This document shows, piece by piece, positions 1 to 6,102 of a DNA stretch of 10,183 nt. The position numbers and the translations under genes are program-made. Each line of letters starts with the position of its first letter. The first letter of the stretch is position 1. The stretch is from assembly GCA_030425745.1 (NCBI GenBank), contig JAUHZW010000058.1, forward strand, positions 1 to 10,183, in the 5' to 3' direction. The notes under the pieces were generated by a model. The model saw nothing but the letters and a program-made list of their open reading frames with translations, made no database searches and was not told where the DNA came from. The DNA is from Actinomycetes bacterium. Lineage in GTDB: Bacteria > Actinomycetota > Actinomycetes > S36-B12.

Positions 1-25
1 GGATGACGCGGACAGCGACGCTCAC
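1..25 (-). CDS. hisF: HisF, imidazole glycerol phosphate synthase cyclase subunit (first 8 codons only)
   Basis: Only the N-terminus is in the window. On the minus strand a GTG at 25-23 opens a frame reading M-S-V-A-V-R-V-I to the window edge, which fits the usual HisF beginning (VRVIPCLDVD...). The GTG overlaps the TGA stop of priA as GTGA, a four-base overlap typical of translationally coupled genes, and hisF commonly follows hisA/priA in actinobacteria. In this family HisF is the (beta/alpha)8-barrel that uses ammonia from HisH to form imidazole glycerol phosphate and AICAR. The catalytic Asp of the first strand would be just beyond the edge. The call rests on eight residues plus gene order, so it is good but not proven; another short downstream gene with this start is less likely. 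Confidence 0.8.
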
Positions 26-798
26 GGCTGCGGCGGTCCCCACTCGTAGGGGTCGTACCGGGCCTCGATCGCCGTGATCGCCTCGGCGAGGGTGAAGGCG
101 CCGTCGTAGAGCGCACGCCCGACGATCGCGCCCTCGATGCCGATCGGCACCATCTCGGCGAGCTTGTGCAGATCCTCCAGCCGGGAGATGCCGCCGGAGG
201 CGACGACCGGGCGGTCGGTCACCTTGCACACCTCCTTGAGCAGGTGGAGGTTCGGCCCCTTCATGGTGCCGTCCTTGGCCACATCGGTGACCACGTAGCG
301 AGCGCAGCCGGCCGCGTCCAGACGCCCGATCGCCTCCCACAGATCGCCGCCCTCCTTGGTCCAGCCACGGGCGGCAAGGGTGTGGCCCTTCACGTCCAGT
401 CCCACGGCGATCCGGTCACCATGCTCAGCGATGGCCTGCGCGGTCCACTCGGGATCCTCCATCGCGGCGGTGCCGAGGTTGACGCGCTCACAGCCCGTGG
501 CGAGGGCTCGCTTCAGCGACTCGTCATCGCGGATGCCTCCGGACAGTTCGACACGCACCTGCCCCCTCACCGAGTGCACGACGTCACGGAGCAGGTCGGC
601 GTTGCTTCCGCGACCGAAGGCAGCGTCGAGGTCGACGAGGTGGATCCACGTGGCGCCCTGCTCCACCCAGGCGCGGGCGGCATCGAGGGGCGAGCCGTAG
701 GTGGTCTCAGTACCGGCCTTGCCCTGGACGAGGCGCACGGCCTGCCCGTCGGCCACGTCGACGGCGGGCAGGAGCTCGAGCATGCGGGGTGCGTTCAC
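22..798 (-). CDS. priA: PriA: phosphoribosyl isomerase A (bifunctional HisA/TrpF)
   Basis: A (beta/alpha)8-barrel isomerase of 258 residues that converts ProFAR to PRFAR in histidine synthesis. In actinobacteria lacking trpF, PriA also isomerises phosphoribosyl-anthranilate. Visible: LLPAVDV with first catalytic Asp D14; R22 in AVRLVQGK; HLVDLDAAFGRGSN; VELSGGIRDD; the PriA-type loop ARGW with R144 and W146, the residues used in Mycobacterium PriA for dual specificity; AKDGTMKGPN with second catalytic Asp D176; and the phosphate-binding VASGGIS and AIVGRALY. The GTG at 798 is chosen because AGGG lies eight bases upstream (810-807), inside the stop of the preceding gene. The ATG at 783 has no ribosome site, and an ATG at 846 would overlap the upstream gene by 38 bases. 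It sits 10 bases after the SGNH gene and overlaps hisF as GTGA. Dual activity is inferred from the residues; HisA activity is near certain. Confidence 0.96.
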   Translation of the reverse strand: MNAPRMLELLPAVDVADGQAVRLVQGKAGTETTYGSPLDAARAWVEQGATWIHLVDLDAAFGRGSNADLLRDVVHSVRGQVRVELSGGIRDDESLKRALATGCERVNLGTAAMEDPEWTAQAIAEHGDRIAVGLDVKGHTLAARGWTKEGGDLWEAIGRLDAAGCARYVVTDVAKDGTMKGPNLHLLKEVCKVTDRPVVASGGISRLEDLHKLAEMVPIGIEGAIVGRALYDGAFTLAEAITAIEARYDPYEWGPPQP

Positions 799-808
799 GT
801 TGGGAACC

Positions 809-1651
809 CTACCCAGCCGCCGGGGCGTTCCCGTCGGGCCGCCCATCGGCCGTCGGAGAGATCATCCGGAGCTTCGGATCCTTCGGCATCCGGCCGTCGC
901 CGCTCGAGACCCCCCTGAGCCGCCGGCCGACCCAGGGCAGGAGGTGGCGGCGCACCCACACCGTGTCGGCACGCATCGACTCGGTGCGACTCATCGGCGG
1001 TTGCGGAGCCAGGGGCTCGCGCCACCAGCCCGCGTCACCCCCGAGCAGATGCGCATCGGCCACGCCCAGGGCCTCCAGCACCGCTGCCGCAACCCGACGA
1101 TGCCCCTCCGGGGTGAGGTGGAGCCTGTCCTCGTTCCAGAGCCGTCGATCCGTGAGTGCTGGTGCCGACTCCAGATCGACCACCACGGCATCGTGCTGGG
1201 CGGCGACACCCCGCACGTTGGCATTGAACCGGCCGAACCGTTCGGCCAGCAGACCGGCCAGCCGTCCGGTGCCCCCGGCCCGGCCGATCGCGGTGAACAG
1301 GACCACCCGCTCTGCCGAGTCCGACACCGCGGACACTGCGGTCGCATAGCGACGGAACAGTGCCGGCAGCTCGGTCCCCCGCCGCAGGACGTCGTTGGCG
1401 CCGGCATGGAAGGTCAGCACGCTCGGAGCAAAGGCGCAACCGTCCGGGACCTGTTCCTCGACCACCTGGTCGAGGAGCTTGCCTCGCACCGCGAGATTCG
1501 CGTACTCCACCGCGTCGCCGCGCCGCGCAGCATCGGTGGCCAGCGCCTGCGCCACCCGATCGGCCCAGCCCAGGTGGTGGCCGTCCGGCCGGGCGATGTC
1601 GCACATGCCCTCGGTGAAGGAGTCCCCGAGGCAGACCAGTCGCATCATCAT
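809..1651 (-). CDS. Cytoplasmic SGNH/GDSL-family hydrolase inside the his operon
   Basis: About 280 residues. SGNH-hydrolase motifs are in order: block I GDSFTEG with nucleophile S11; block II Gly G57 in LAVRGK; block III GAND with N86; block V DRLH with D175 and H178. The fold is that of esterases, lipases and acyl/acetyl hydrolases, but the substrate cannot be read from the sequence. No signal peptide or membrane segment is seen, so it is probably cytosolic. After the catalytic domain comes a 90-100 residue tail with a basic, Trp-rich stretch (VWVRRHLLPWVGRRLRG, from about 231) and a polar end. Three ATGs stand in tandem (1651, 1648, 1645). GGAG at 1658-1655 is 3, 6 and 9 bases away respectively, so the second or third may be used; numbering here is from the first. 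It lies 9 bases after hisH and 10 before priA, so it should be cotranscribed. It has no known role in histidine synthesis; a repair or side-product role would be speculation. Confidence 0.9.
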   Translation of the reverse strand: MMMRLVCLGDSFTEGMCDIARPDGHHLGWADRVAQALATDAARRGDAVEYANLAVRGKLLDQVVEEQVPDGCAFAPSVLTFHAGANDVLRRGTELPALFRRYATAVSAVSDSAERVVLFTAIGRAGGTGRLAGLLAERFGRFNANVRGVAAQHDAVVVDLESAPALTDRRLWNEDRLHLTPEGHRRVAAAVLEALGVADAHLLGGDAGWWREPLAPQPPMSRTESMRADTVWVRRHLLPWVGRRLRGVSSGDGRMPKDPKLRMISPTADGRPDGNAPAAG

Positions 1652-1660
1652 CGACTCCGG

Positions 1661-2296
1661 CTAGAGGGAGCGCACCCAGTTCTCGAGCAGTGTGGCCCCG
1701 GCATCGCCGGACTTCTCCGGGTGGAACTGGGTGGCGCACAGAGGGCCGTTCTCGACGGCGGACACGAAATCCTCCCCATGGTGCGTCCAGGTCACCTCGG
1801 GCGGTGCGATGTTCTCGTCACGCGTCTCGAACTCCCACCTGCGCACGCCATAGGAGTGCACGAAGTAGAAGCGCTCATCACGGACACCATCGAACAGGAC
1901 GGACTCCTCCGGGACGCGCACCGTGTTCCACCCCATGTGCGGCAGCACGTCGGCGTGCAGACGCTCGACCGTGCCCGGCCATTGGCCGAGTCCCTCAGCC
2001 TGAACGCCGTGCTCGACACCGAGGTCGAACATGACCTGCATGCCGACACAGATGCCGAGAACCGGGCGGCCACCGGCCAGCCGGCGGTCGACCAGGACAT
2101 CTCCCCGCACAGCGCGGATGCCCGCCATGCAGGCGGAGTAGGCACCGACACCCGGAACCACCAGGCCATCGGCCGCCATCCCGGCTTCGATGTCGTCGGT
2201 GACGGTCACGTCCGCGCCGACGCGCTCCAGCGCCCGCTGCGCAGAGCGAAGGTTGCCGGACCCGTAGTCGAGGACGACGACGCTGCAGCCGGCCAT
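1661..2296 (-). CDS. hisH: HisH, imidazole glycerol phosphate synthase glutamine amidotransferase subunit
   Basis: A class I glutamine amidotransferase of 211 residues. It hydrolyses glutamine and channels ammonia to HisF, which closes the imidazole ring and releases AICAR. Visible: VVLDYGSGNLRS at the N-terminus; PGVGAY, the oxyanion-region motif; the nucleophile elbow GICVGMQ with C83; FVHSYG; and ATQFHPEKSG, giving the triad C83, H192, E194. Length is normal for monofunctional HisH. The ATG at 2296 is chosen because the protein begins exactly at the family N-terminus and the codon overlaps the hisB stop by one base (TGATG). No Shine-Dalgarno sequence is visible there, so reinitiation after hisB is likely. 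The same frame stays open upstream to about 2905, but that stretch is out-of-frame hisB sequence and not part of this gene. Confidence 0.97.
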   Translation of the reverse strand: MAGCSVVVLDYGSGNLRSAQRALERVGADVTVTDDIEAGMAADGLVVPGVGAYSACMAGIRAVRGDVLVDRRLAGGRPVLGICVGMQVMFDLGVEHGVQAEGLGQWPGTVERLHADVLPHMGWNTVRVPEESVLFDGVRDERFYFVHSYGVRRWEFETRDENIAPPEVTWTHHGEDFVSAVENGPLCATQFHPEKSGDAGATLLENWVRSL

Positions 2297-2895
2297 CAGC
2301 CGTTGGGGGTGAGCGTGCCCTTGGTCGACGGAACGCCGACCACCCGCGGATCCGTTGCCACGGCATCGCGCAGCGAGCGCGCCACGGACTTGAACTGGGC
2401 CTCGACGATGTGGTGGGCATTGCGCCCCGAGAGGACGCGAACGTGCAGGGTGATCTGCGCCGTGGCGACCAGCGACTCGAAGATGTGCCGCGTCAGCGTC
2501 GTGTCGTAGGTGCCGATGAGCTCGACGAGCTCTGGCTCCTCGTGGACGAGATACGGCCGACCAGAGAGGTCCACGGCCGACTGCACGAGGGCCTCGTCCA
2601 GAGGCACCAGAGCATCGCCGTAGCGACGCAGGCCGGCGCGATCGCCCAGCGCCTCGTTGAGAGCCTGACCCAGCGCGAGCGTGGTGTCCTCGACGGTGTG
2701 GTGCGCGTCGACCTCGAGATCGCCGGTGGTGCGCACCGTGAGGTCCAGTCCGCCGTGCTTGGCCAGCTGGGCGAGCATGTGGTCGTAGAACGGCACACCC
2801 GTCTCGATCGTGCTCTGGCCCGTGCCATCGATCTCGAGCTCGATCAGCACCGAGCTCTCCTTGGTGCCGCGCTCGACACGCGCGCTGCGACTCAT
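2296..2895 (-). CDS. hisB: HisB, imidazoleglycerol-phosphate dehydratase (monofunctional)
   Basis: The 199-residue enzyme dehydrates imidazole glycerol phosphate to imidazole acetol phosphate, the substrate of HisC. The family works as a metal-dependent (Mn) oligomer. Both metal-binding repeats are present: DAHHTVED with H65-H66, and RNAHHIVEA with H161-H162, with E69 and E165 in the matching HHxxE positions. Other family motifs are VPFYDHML (34-41) and RRYGDALVPLDEAL (90-103). There is no N-terminal HAD phosphatase domain, unlike the bifunctional E. coli HisB, so histidinol phosphate must be dephosphorylated by a separate enzyme encoded elsewhere. Translation starts at ATG 2895, overlapping the hisC stop as ATGA. 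GAGGTGAG at 2908-2901, five bases upstream, is the clearest ribosome site in the operon. Confidence 0.97.
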   Translation of the reverse strand: MSRSARVERGTKESSVLIELEIDGTGQSTIETGVPFYDHMLAQLAKHGGLDLTVRTTGDLEVDAHHTVEDTTLALGQALNEALGDRAGLRRYGDALVPLDEALVQSAVDLSGRPYLVHEEPELVELIGTYDTTLTRHIFESLVATAQITLHVRVLSGRNAHHIVEAQFKSVARSLRDAVATDPRVVGVPSTKGTLTPNG

Positions 2896-4025
2896 CTGCT
2901 CTCACCTCGTCGTCCGGCGGCTTCGTCCTGCATGACGTCCTGCAGAGCCGACCTGAACATACCGTTCTCCTCCGGCGTGCCCACCGTCACACGCAGCCAG
3001 CCCTCCGGGCCGGTCTGCCGGATGAGCACCCCGCGGTCCAGCAGCCCCTGCCACACAGAGGCGCGATCGGCGAACTGCCCGAACAGCAGGAAGTTCGCAT
3101 CGCTCGGAGCCACCTCGAAGCCTTCAGACTCCAGCCACTCGGCGAGCGCATCGCGCTCCTCGCGCACCAGGGACACCTGCGCCTGCAGGACATCCGCGTG
3201 CTCCAGAGCCGTGCGCGCGACCGCCTGGGTCACCGCCGACAGGTGGTAGGGCAGCCGCACCACCATGAGGGCCGACACCAGCGCAGGATCAGCCGCCACG
3301 GCGTAGCCGAGACGAGCGCCGGCCAGGGCGAAGGCCTTCGACATGGTGCGTGACACGACGAGATTCGGGTGCTCGTCGAACAGGACGCAGGCCGACGCGA
3401 CACCTTCGTGGCGGAACTCGGCGTAGGCCTCATCGATGATGATCACCGCGCCGACCTGCTGGGCCGCCTCAGCGATGTGGGCGATGTCCTCAAGGGGCAG
3501 CGCCGTGCCGGTGGGGTTGTTCGGTGACGTCAGGATGACGATGCTCGGCTCGCGTTCGGCGATGACGCGCCGGGCCTCAGCCACATCGATGCGGAAGTCG
3601 TCCGCGCGCGGGTAGGTCACGTACTCGGTGAAGGTGTCCCGCGCATACTCCGGGTACATGGAGTAGGTCGGATCGAACGTGATGGCGACGCGGCCCGGGC
3701 CTCCGAATGCCAGGAACAGCTGCTGCATGACCTCGTTCGACCCGTTGGCCGCCCAGATCTGATCGACGTCGACGCGCACCCCGGACTCGGCCGCGATGTA
3801 GTCGCGCAGAGCCGCCCGGAGTGCGACGGCGTCTCGGTCCGGGTACCGGTTGAGGCCGATGGCTGCCTCGGCGACGGCGTCGCCCATCGCGCGCGCGAGG
3901 TGCGCGGGAACGGAGAACGGGTTCTCGTTGACGTTGAGTCGGGCCGCCACGTCGAGCTGCGGGGCGCCGTAGGACTCCTCCCCGACCAGGTCATCGCGCA
4001 GCGGCAACTCGAACCCGCCGCTCAC
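2892..4025 (-). CDS. hisC: HisC, histidinol-phosphate aminotransferase
   Basis: A fold-type I, PLP-dependent aminotransferase of 377 residues that transfers the amino group of glutamate to imidazole acetol phosphate, giving histidinol phosphate. Visible: LNVNENPF (30-37) at the substrate-binding N-terminus; RYPDRDA; ANGSNEV (93-99) in the cofactor phosphate region; SPNNPTG (167-173); the cofactor-ring Asp in DEAYAEF (D198); the Schiff-base lysine K230 in SRTMSKAFALAG, followed by R238 in ARLGY; and R345 in LRVTVG, which should bind the substrate carboxylate. The start is the GTG at 4025, overlapping the hisD stop as GTGA with GGAG seven bases upstream (4036-4033). No good ATG lies nearby, and an upstream extension would only read hisD in the wrong frame. 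Aromatic-aminotransferase homologues of similar sequence exist, but the his-operon position settles HisC. Confidence 0.96.
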   Translation of the reverse strand: MSGGFELPLRDDLVGEESYGAPQLDVAARLNVNENPFSVPAHLARAMGDAVAEAAIGLNRYPDRDAVALRAALRDYIAAESGVRVDVDQIWAANGSNEVMQQLFLAFGGPGRVAITFDPTYSMYPEYARDTFTEYVTYPRADDFRIDVAEARRVIAEREPSIVILTSPNNPTGTALPLEDIAHIAEAAQQVGAVIIIDEAYAEFRHEGVASACVLFDEHPNLVVSRTMSKAFALAGARLGYAVAADPALVSALMVVRLPYHLSAVTQAVARTALEHADVLQAQVSLVREERDALAEWLESEGFEVAPSDANFLLFGQFADRASVWQGLLDRGVLIRQTGPEGWLRVTVGTPEENGMFRSALQDVMQDEAAGRRGESR

Positions 4026-5356
4026 GCCTGCTCTCCGGTGTCGGCACCCGGGTCTCCGACGCGCGCCCGGATAGCCTGACCGTGCGCCGGAAGGTCCTCG
4101 GCAGACGACAGGGCCAGGACATGCGGAGCCACGTCGCGCAGGGCGTTCTCGTCGTACTCGACGATATGGATGCCCCGCAGGAACGTCTGGACCGAGAGCC
4201 CTGAGGAGTGCCGGGCCGAGCCAGCAGTCGGCAGCACGTGGTTCGAGCCGGCCGAGTAGTCGCCCAGCGAGACCGGAGCGTGGGGCCCGACGAACACCGC
4301 ACCGGCATTGCGCACCCGCATGGCCCATTCGCGGGCGTCGCGGGTCTGGATCTCCAGATGCTCGGCCGCATAGGCGTCGGCCACCGCAAGTCCCTGCTCG
4401 AGATCCTCGACCAGGACGATGGCGCTCTGCGTGCCCGACAGGGCCTCCGTGATGCGCTCGACGTGCTTGGTCTCGGTCAGCTGCCGAGCGACCTCGGCGT
4501 CCACGCGATCGGCGAGCTCTGGGGAGTCGGTGACGAGGACGGCAGCAGCCAGGGTGTCGTGCTCGGCCTGGCTGATGAGATCGGCGGCCACATGGGCGGG
4601 CTGTGCCGTGGAGTCCGCCAGCACCATCACCTCGGTGGGGCCGGCCTCGGAGTCGATGCCGATGACCCCCTGCAGCGCCCGCTTGGCGGCGGTGACGTAA
4701 ATATTGCCCGGGCCGGTGACGAGGTCGACGGGCTCGCAGCGCCCGCCGTCGGGCAGGTCGATGCCGTAGGCCAGCATCGCCACGGCCTGTGCGCCGCCGA
4801 CGGCGTAGACCTCCTCGACACCGAGCAGGTGGCAGGCCGCCAGGATCGTGGGATGCGGCCACCCCCCGAAGTCACGCTGCGGAGGGGACACCACCGCAAG
4901 GGAGCCCACACCGGCCTCCTGCGCGGGGATGACGTTCATGATGACGCTGCTCGGATAGACCGCTCGGCCACCCGGCACGTAGAGGCCGACGCGTTCGACC
5001 GGGATCCACCGCTCGGTGACCGTGCCACCGGGGACGACCACGGTGGTGGTGTCCGTGCGGCGCTGGTCGGCGTGCACCCGACGGGCCCGAGCGATGGACT
5101 CCAGGAGGGCGGCCCGCACCGCGGGGTCGAGAGCCTCGGCCTGCTCAGCCAGGACATCCGGCGGCACACGCAGCGCGGGGGGCCGGACGCCGTCCAGCTG
5201 TTCCGTCCAGCGGAGGACGGCCGCGGCACCCTCGGAGCGGATGTCACCGAGGATGGGACGGATGCGCTCTCCGGCGTCGGCGACATCCATCGCCGCCCGG
5301 GGCACGACGTCGCGGGGGTTGGCGTGCGAACCACGGAGGTCGATGCGGCGGATCAC
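4022..5356 (-). CDS. hisD: HisD, histidinol dehydrogenase
   Basis: First gene of the operon, 444 residues, the normal family length. It performs the last two NAD-dependent oxidations, L-histidinol to histidinal to L-histidine, with one zinc per site. Visible: VGLYVPGGRAVYPSSV (123-138); DLVTGPGNIYVTAAKR (211-226); AGPTEV (238-243); the zinc ligands Q263 and H266 in ISQAEHD, D366 in SLGDYSAGSNH and H425 in PAHGQAI; and the catalytic pair E332-H333 in AEHLEI. The GTG at 5356 is chosen because the protein begins at the expected family position and an in-frame TAA lies four codons upstream (5368-5366), so no earlier start is possible. Only 22 bases separate it from the divergent LON-domain gene. 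The 3' end overlaps hisC by four bases. Confidence 0.98.
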   Translation of the reverse strand: MIRRIDLRGSHANPRDVVPRAAMDVADAGERIRPILGDIRSEGAAAVLRWTEQLDGVRPPALRVPPDVLAEQAEALDPAVRAALLESIARARRVHADQRRTDTTTVVVPGGTVTERWIPVERVGLYVPGGRAVYPSSVIMNVIPAQEAGVGSLAVVSPPQRDFGGWPHPTILAACHLLGVEEVYAVGGAQAVAMLAYGIDLPDGGRCEPVDLVTGPGNIYVTAAKRALQGVIGIDSEAGPTEVMVLADSTAQPAHVAADLISQAEHDTLAAAVLVTDSPELADRVDAEVARQLTETKHVERITEALSGTQSAIVLVEDLEQGLAVADAYAAEHLEIQTRDAREWAMRVRNAGAVFVGPHAPVSLGDYSAGSNHVLPTAGSARHSSGLSVQTFLRGIHIVEYDENALRDVAPHVLALSSAEDLPAHGQAIRARVGDPGADTGEQA

Positions 5357-5362
5357 GCCCCT

Positions 5363-5368
5363 ACCTTA
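5363..5368 (-). promoter_or_regulatory. Putative -10 element for the his operon, leaderless spacing
   Basis: Read on the minus strand, the gap gives TAAGGT, then six bases, then the hisD GTG. TANNNT placed 6-7 bases before a start codon is the known arrangement of leaderless promoters in actinobacteria. No convincing -35 is seen. A competing reading is that AAGG (5367-5364, seven bases before GTG) is a ribosome site on a longer transcript starting inside the LON gene. Confidence 0.5.
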
Positions 5369-5372
5369 CGCT
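5367..5372 (+). promoter_or_regulatory. Putative -10 element for the LON-domain gene, leaderless spacing
   Basis: TACGCT matches TANNNT and is followed by exactly six bases (GCGGGG) and the ATG at 5379. The run of G directly touching the ATG is too close to serve as a normal Shine-Dalgarno site, which favours a leaderless message. The first two bases (TA, 5367-5368) are also the first two bases of the opposing hisD -10, so the two promoters overlap. No clear -35 is visible. Confidence 0.5.
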
Positions 5373-5378
5373 GCGGGG

Positions 5379-6047
5379 ATGTCGGACCTGCTCCCGCTGT
5401 TTCCGCTGAACACACTGCTCGTACCCGGTCTCGTCCTTCCCCTGCACATCTTCGAACCGCGGTACCGGCAGTTGGTGCGCGAACTCATGGATCGCCCGGA
5501 CGAGGACGAGCGGGAGTTCGGGATGATCGCGATCCGCGAGGGTCGTTCCCTCGAGCGGGACGGGATCGAGGCGCTCTATCCGATCGGCGTGACGACAGTG
5601 CTCCGTCAGGTCGAGGAGCATCCCGACGGCAGATACGACATCGTGACCACAGGTGCCCGACGCTTCCGCATCCGTTCCCTCGACTCGAGCGAGGAGCTGC
5701 TCCGGGCCCGGGTGGACTTCCTCGCTGAGCCCGCGGACGACGAGGATGCACTGAGGGCCGTCCACGTCGCGCGGCGATTCCAGGAGTACCGCTCAGCCCT
5801 CGGTGGCCAGGTCCAGGCCTCGGTCGGCGAGGACGAGACACCCGAGGATCCGACCGTGCTGTCCTACCTCGTGACCGCGGCGATGGTCCTGCCCCTCGAT
5901 GACCGACAACGACTCCTGTCCGCCCCCACCACCGGTGCTCGACTGACCCTGGCCGAGCAGTTGCTGATCCGGGAGACCGTGCTGATCAGCGAACTGTCGG
6001 CGATGCCGGCCGTGGAACTGCCCGGGCAACCGCCGTCGGCCAACTGA
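5379..6047 (+). CDS. Stand-alone LON substrate-binding (LAN) domain protein
   Basis: A 222-residue protein whose N-terminus has the hallmark of the LON N-terminal domain: LPLFPLNTLLVPGLVLPLHI, followed by FEPRYRQLV (residues 5-33). After these come FGMIAI (47-52), YPIGVTTVLRQ (67-77), the DGRYDIVTTGARRFRI strand region (83-98), and a helical second half with LSYLVTAAMVLPLDDRQRLL (161-180) and LAEQLLIRETVLISEL (191-206). It ends before any AAA+ ATPase or Ser-Lys protease domain, so it is not a Lon protease. Proteins of this shape are widespread in bacteria; in the family the domain binds substrates or partners, but this subgroup has no settled function. The ATG at 5379 is chosen from the family N-terminus; the frame is open further upstream, but only as antisense of hisD. 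It diverges from the his operon and precedes ybaK in the same direction. Confidence 0.9.
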   Translation: MSDLLPLFPLNTLLVPGLVLPLHIFEPRYRQLVRELMDRPDEDEREFGMIAIREGRSLERDGIEALYPIGVTTVLRQVEEHPDGRYDIVTTGARRFRIRSLDSSEELLRARVDFLAEPADDEDALRAVHVARRFQEYRSALGGQVQASVGEDETPEDPTVLSYLVTAAMVLPLDDRQRLLSAPTTGARLTLAEQLLIRETVLISELSAMPAVELPGQPPSAN

Positions 6048-6102
6048 CGCGGCCGCTGGCTACAGTGGAGGTCGATCGCGTCCTCGACAGCAAGGAAATC
6101 CC
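6048..6102 (+). promoter_or_regulatory. LON-ybaK spacer with possible promoter and ribosome binding site
   Basis: The 55-base gap holds TACAGT (6061-6066), a TANNNT -10-like hexamer that would give a leader of about 30 bases for ybaK. AAGGA (6092-6096) is a good Shine-Dalgarno site six bases before the ybaK ATG. No recognisable -35 lies at the right distance, and no hairpin followed by T residues is seen. ybaK could therefore be read both from its own promoter and from the LON gene. Confidence 0.4.

Noticed and set aside
799..846. ATG at 846 as the priA start
   Set aside because: It would add a Pro/Arg-rich, non-homologous leader and overlap the SGNH gene by 38 bases. The GTG at 798 has an AGGG site at eight bases.
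1645..1651. ATG triplet repeat at the SGNH start as a slippage or phase-variation tract
   Set aside because: Three tandem ATGs keep the frame, so gain or loss of a unit would only change the N-terminus by one Met. It is more simply a choice of start codon.
701..2509. Very long plus-strand open frame (about 600 codons) antisense to priA, the SGNH gene and hisH
   Set aside because: High-GC codon bias keeps antisense frames open. It shows no recognisable domain, and every stretch is explained by strongly conserved genes on the minus strand.
2297..2905. Upstream extension of hisH making a 414-residue protein
   Set aside because: The extra part is Arg-rich out-of-frame hisB sequence. HisH homology begins exactly at the ATG at 2296.
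4026..4862. Upstream extension of hisC making a 656-residue protein
   Set aside because: The added segment is out-of-frame hisD. The GTG at 4025 has an SD site and the GTGA overlap, and starts at the HisC N-terminus.
5016..5378. N-terminal extension of the LON-domain protein
   Set aside because: The extension is Arg/Ser-rich and antisense to hisD, while the family motif begins directly after the ATG at 5379.
4208..5728. Plus-strand open frame of about 500 codons across hisD and into the LON gene
   Set aside because: It is antisense to a hisD with full catalytic residues and then overlaps the LON gene in another frame; composition is shadow-like (Gly/Arg/Asp/His-rich) and no motif is present.
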